A stretch of DNA of 64,000 bases, taken from contig NZ_BSOW01000012.1 of NCBI RefSeq assembly GCF_030160715.1, positions 186,001-250,000 on the forward strand, read 5' to 3'. Each line of letters begins with the position of its first letter. Within the stretch, counting starts at the first letter, position 1. The stretch is from Bradyrhizobium iriomotense. Lineage in GTDB: Bacteria > Pseudomonadota > Alphaproteobacteria > Rhizobiales > Xanthobacteraceae. Position numbers and translations under genes: made by a program. The notes beneath the pieces were generated by a model, which saw only the letters and a program-made list of their open reading frames with translations, was not told the origin of the DNA and made no database searches. Positions 62,814 to 64,000 of this stretch are shown piece after piece.

Positions 62814-64000
62814 GTGAAGTTGAGCAATCTGAAAATCGCCCCCAAGCTTGGCATCCTTGTCGGCGTCACCTTGTTCGGTCTCTGCATCTCCGGGGTTCTC
62901 GCCGGCTATCTGATGAAGCGCGAGATGGTGAGTGCGCGCATCGATCAGACCAAGGCGATCGTCGACATGGCCCGCAACTTCGCGGCCACCCTGGCGAAGC
63001 GGGTGAATGCCGGCGAGTTGACCAAAGAGGCCGCGCTGGCCGAATTCCGCCGCTACGGCAACGCGATGACGTACGACAAGGGCTCCGGCTATTTGTTCGC
63101 CACCACCTCTGACGGCATCACGCAGCTCGCGCCCGATCCGAAGCAGATCGGCACCAACCGCATGGACGTGGAAACCAACGGCCGCAAGCTGTCCAGGGAG
63201 CTGATGGACGGCGTCAAGGCCAATGGCGAGATCCTGCTGTTCTATGAATATGTGAAGCCGGGCCAGGAGAAGCCGATCCGCAAGCTCGGCTACGCGGTCG
63301 CTGTCCCCGGCTTCGACATGTATCTCGGCACGGGTGCCTATCTCGAGGATATCGACGAGAAGATGGCGCCGGTCTACTGGCTGCTCGGCCTGTCCCTGCT
63401 CGGCATCGTCGTCGTCGCCGGCAGCGTGGCCTGGCTGCTCGGCCGCAGCATCAGCCTGCCGCTCAACCTTCTCGGCACGCGCATGAAGGAGCTCGCCGAC
63501 GGCAAGCTCGAGGGCGACATCCCCGGCGTCGGCCGTGGCGACGAGGTCGGCGGGATGGCCTCGACGGTGCAGATCTTCAAGGACAATGCGGTCCGCATCC
63601 GCGATCTCGAGAAGACCGAAGCGGTTGCCAAGGAACGCGCCGCTGCGGAACGTCGCAGCGCAATGGAAGGCATCGCCAGCGATTTCGAGCGCAGCGTCAA
63701 CGGCATCGTGCGTTCGGTGTCTGCGGCCGCCGCCGGCATGCAGACCACGGCGCAATCGATGACCGCCACCGCGAGCGATGCCAGCGCGCGTGCGGCCACC
63801 GTCGGCGCCGCCTCGCAAAAGGCATCCGGCAATGTCGGCACGGTTGCGGCCGCCGCCGAAGAGCTGTCGAGCTCGGTCTCCGAGATCTCGCGTCAGGTGA
63901 CGCGCTCCACCGAGGTCGCGAGCAAGGCGGTCAGCGACGCCGAGCGCACCAACACCACCGTGCAGGTGCTGTCCTCCGGCGCCGAGAAGATCGGCGAGGT
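62814..64000 (+). CDS. Methyl-accepting chemotaxis protein (3' truncated by window edge)
   Basis: The frame from the GTG at 62814 stays open to the right edge (395 codons visible). First membrane helix at about 11-33 (LGILVGVTLFGLCISGVLAG), then a single Cache-type ligand domain (RRYGNAMTYDKGSGYLFATT, YVKPGQEKPIRKLGYAVAVP), a second helix near 187-208, a HAMP domain and the start of the signalling domain (AAAEELSSSVSEISRQVTRS). Senses a small molecule outside the cell; the ligand is unknown. Confidence 0.92.
   Translation, partial: MKLSNLKIAPKLGILVGVTLFGLCISGVLAGYLMKREMVSARIDQTKAIVDMARNFAATLAKRVNAGELTKEAALAEFRRYGNAMTYDKGSGYLFATTSDGITQLAPDPKQIGTNRMDVETNGRKLSRELMDGVKANGEILLFYEYVKPGQEKPIRKLGYAVAVPGFDMYLGTGAYLEDIDEKMAPVYWLLGLSLLGIVVVAGSVAWLLGRSISLPLNLLGTRMKELADGKLEGDIPGVGRGDEVGGMASTVQIFKDNAVRIRDLEKTEAVAKERAAAERRSAMEGIASDFERSVNGIVRSVSAAAAGMQTTAQSMTATASDASARAATVGAASQKASGNVGTVAAAAEELSSSVSEISRQVTRSTEVASKAVSDAERTNTTVQVLSSGAEKIGE

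Overview
This window looks like a chromosomal, core-type stretch of a high-GC alphaproteobacterium of the Bradyrhizobium group (Nitrobacteraceae, Hyphomicrobiales). That assignment rests on recognition of the proteins (a rplY-pth-ychF run, an lgt-midA-pgeF run, a UvrB with long tails, Omp25/31-like barrels, small genus-restricted membrane proteins) and on several dispersed palindromic repeat families of a kind seen in these genomes. No database search was run. I see no nodulation or nif genes, no insertion sequence, no prophage, no CRISPR array, and no tRNA or rRNA gene.

Layout. 1-6 kb: the 3' end of a dienelactone-hydrolase-like gene, then leftward prs, a lipoprotein gene, pgeF-midA-lgt (phosphoribosyl-PP synthesis, peptidoglycan editing, complex I assembly, lipoprotein lipidation) and a second dienelactone hydrolase. 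6-11 kb: rightward ubiK-like, rplY, pth, ychF and a pair of MaoC-fold hydratases. 11-16.3 kb: mostly small or genus-restricted genes, including two NTF2-like proteins, small membrane proteins, a possible beta-rich exported protein and a papain-like protein of unknown role. 16.5-22.4 kb: uvrB, a zinc-ribbon protein, a LysR regulator, a TauE/SafE permease. 22.4-30.2 kb: a glutathione S-transferase remnant, a Cys-rich protein, a DUF1800-DUF1501 pair, an IsdG-like haem oxygenase, an aldo/keto reductase, GNAT, a PAS membrane protein and a GST. 30.7-37.3 kb: aspartate aminotransferase, a DUF992 protein, an EF-G-like GTPase, shikimate dehydrogenase and a tandem pair of exported paralogues. 37.5-46.8 kb: an L,D-transpeptidase with a second degenerate domain, an FMN hydroxyacid oxidase, glmM, an MFS transporter, two outer-membrane barrels, a GST and a GNAT. 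47-51.5 kb: serC and serA (serine synthesis; a possible serC leader RNA) and a thiolase. 51.5-57.9 kb: an AraC regulator, a FixJ-like regulator with an altered phospho-acceptor site, a DUF4139 protein, a phytase-esterase-like protein and a metallo-beta-lactamase-fold protein. 58-62.6 kb: a sugar-type ABC importer (binding protein and two permeases, no ATPase gene) with a 2-hydroxyacid dehydrogenase. 62.8-64 kb: a chemoreceptor cut by the right edge.

I found no clear new defence or mobile system. The points most worth a second look are the papain-like protein with atypical catalytic positions, the EF-G-like GTPase lacking the catalytic His, the response regulator with Glu in place of the phospho-accepting Asp, the L,D-transpeptidase with an apparently dead second domain, the ABC importer without an ATPase, and the dense nested-palindrome repeats.
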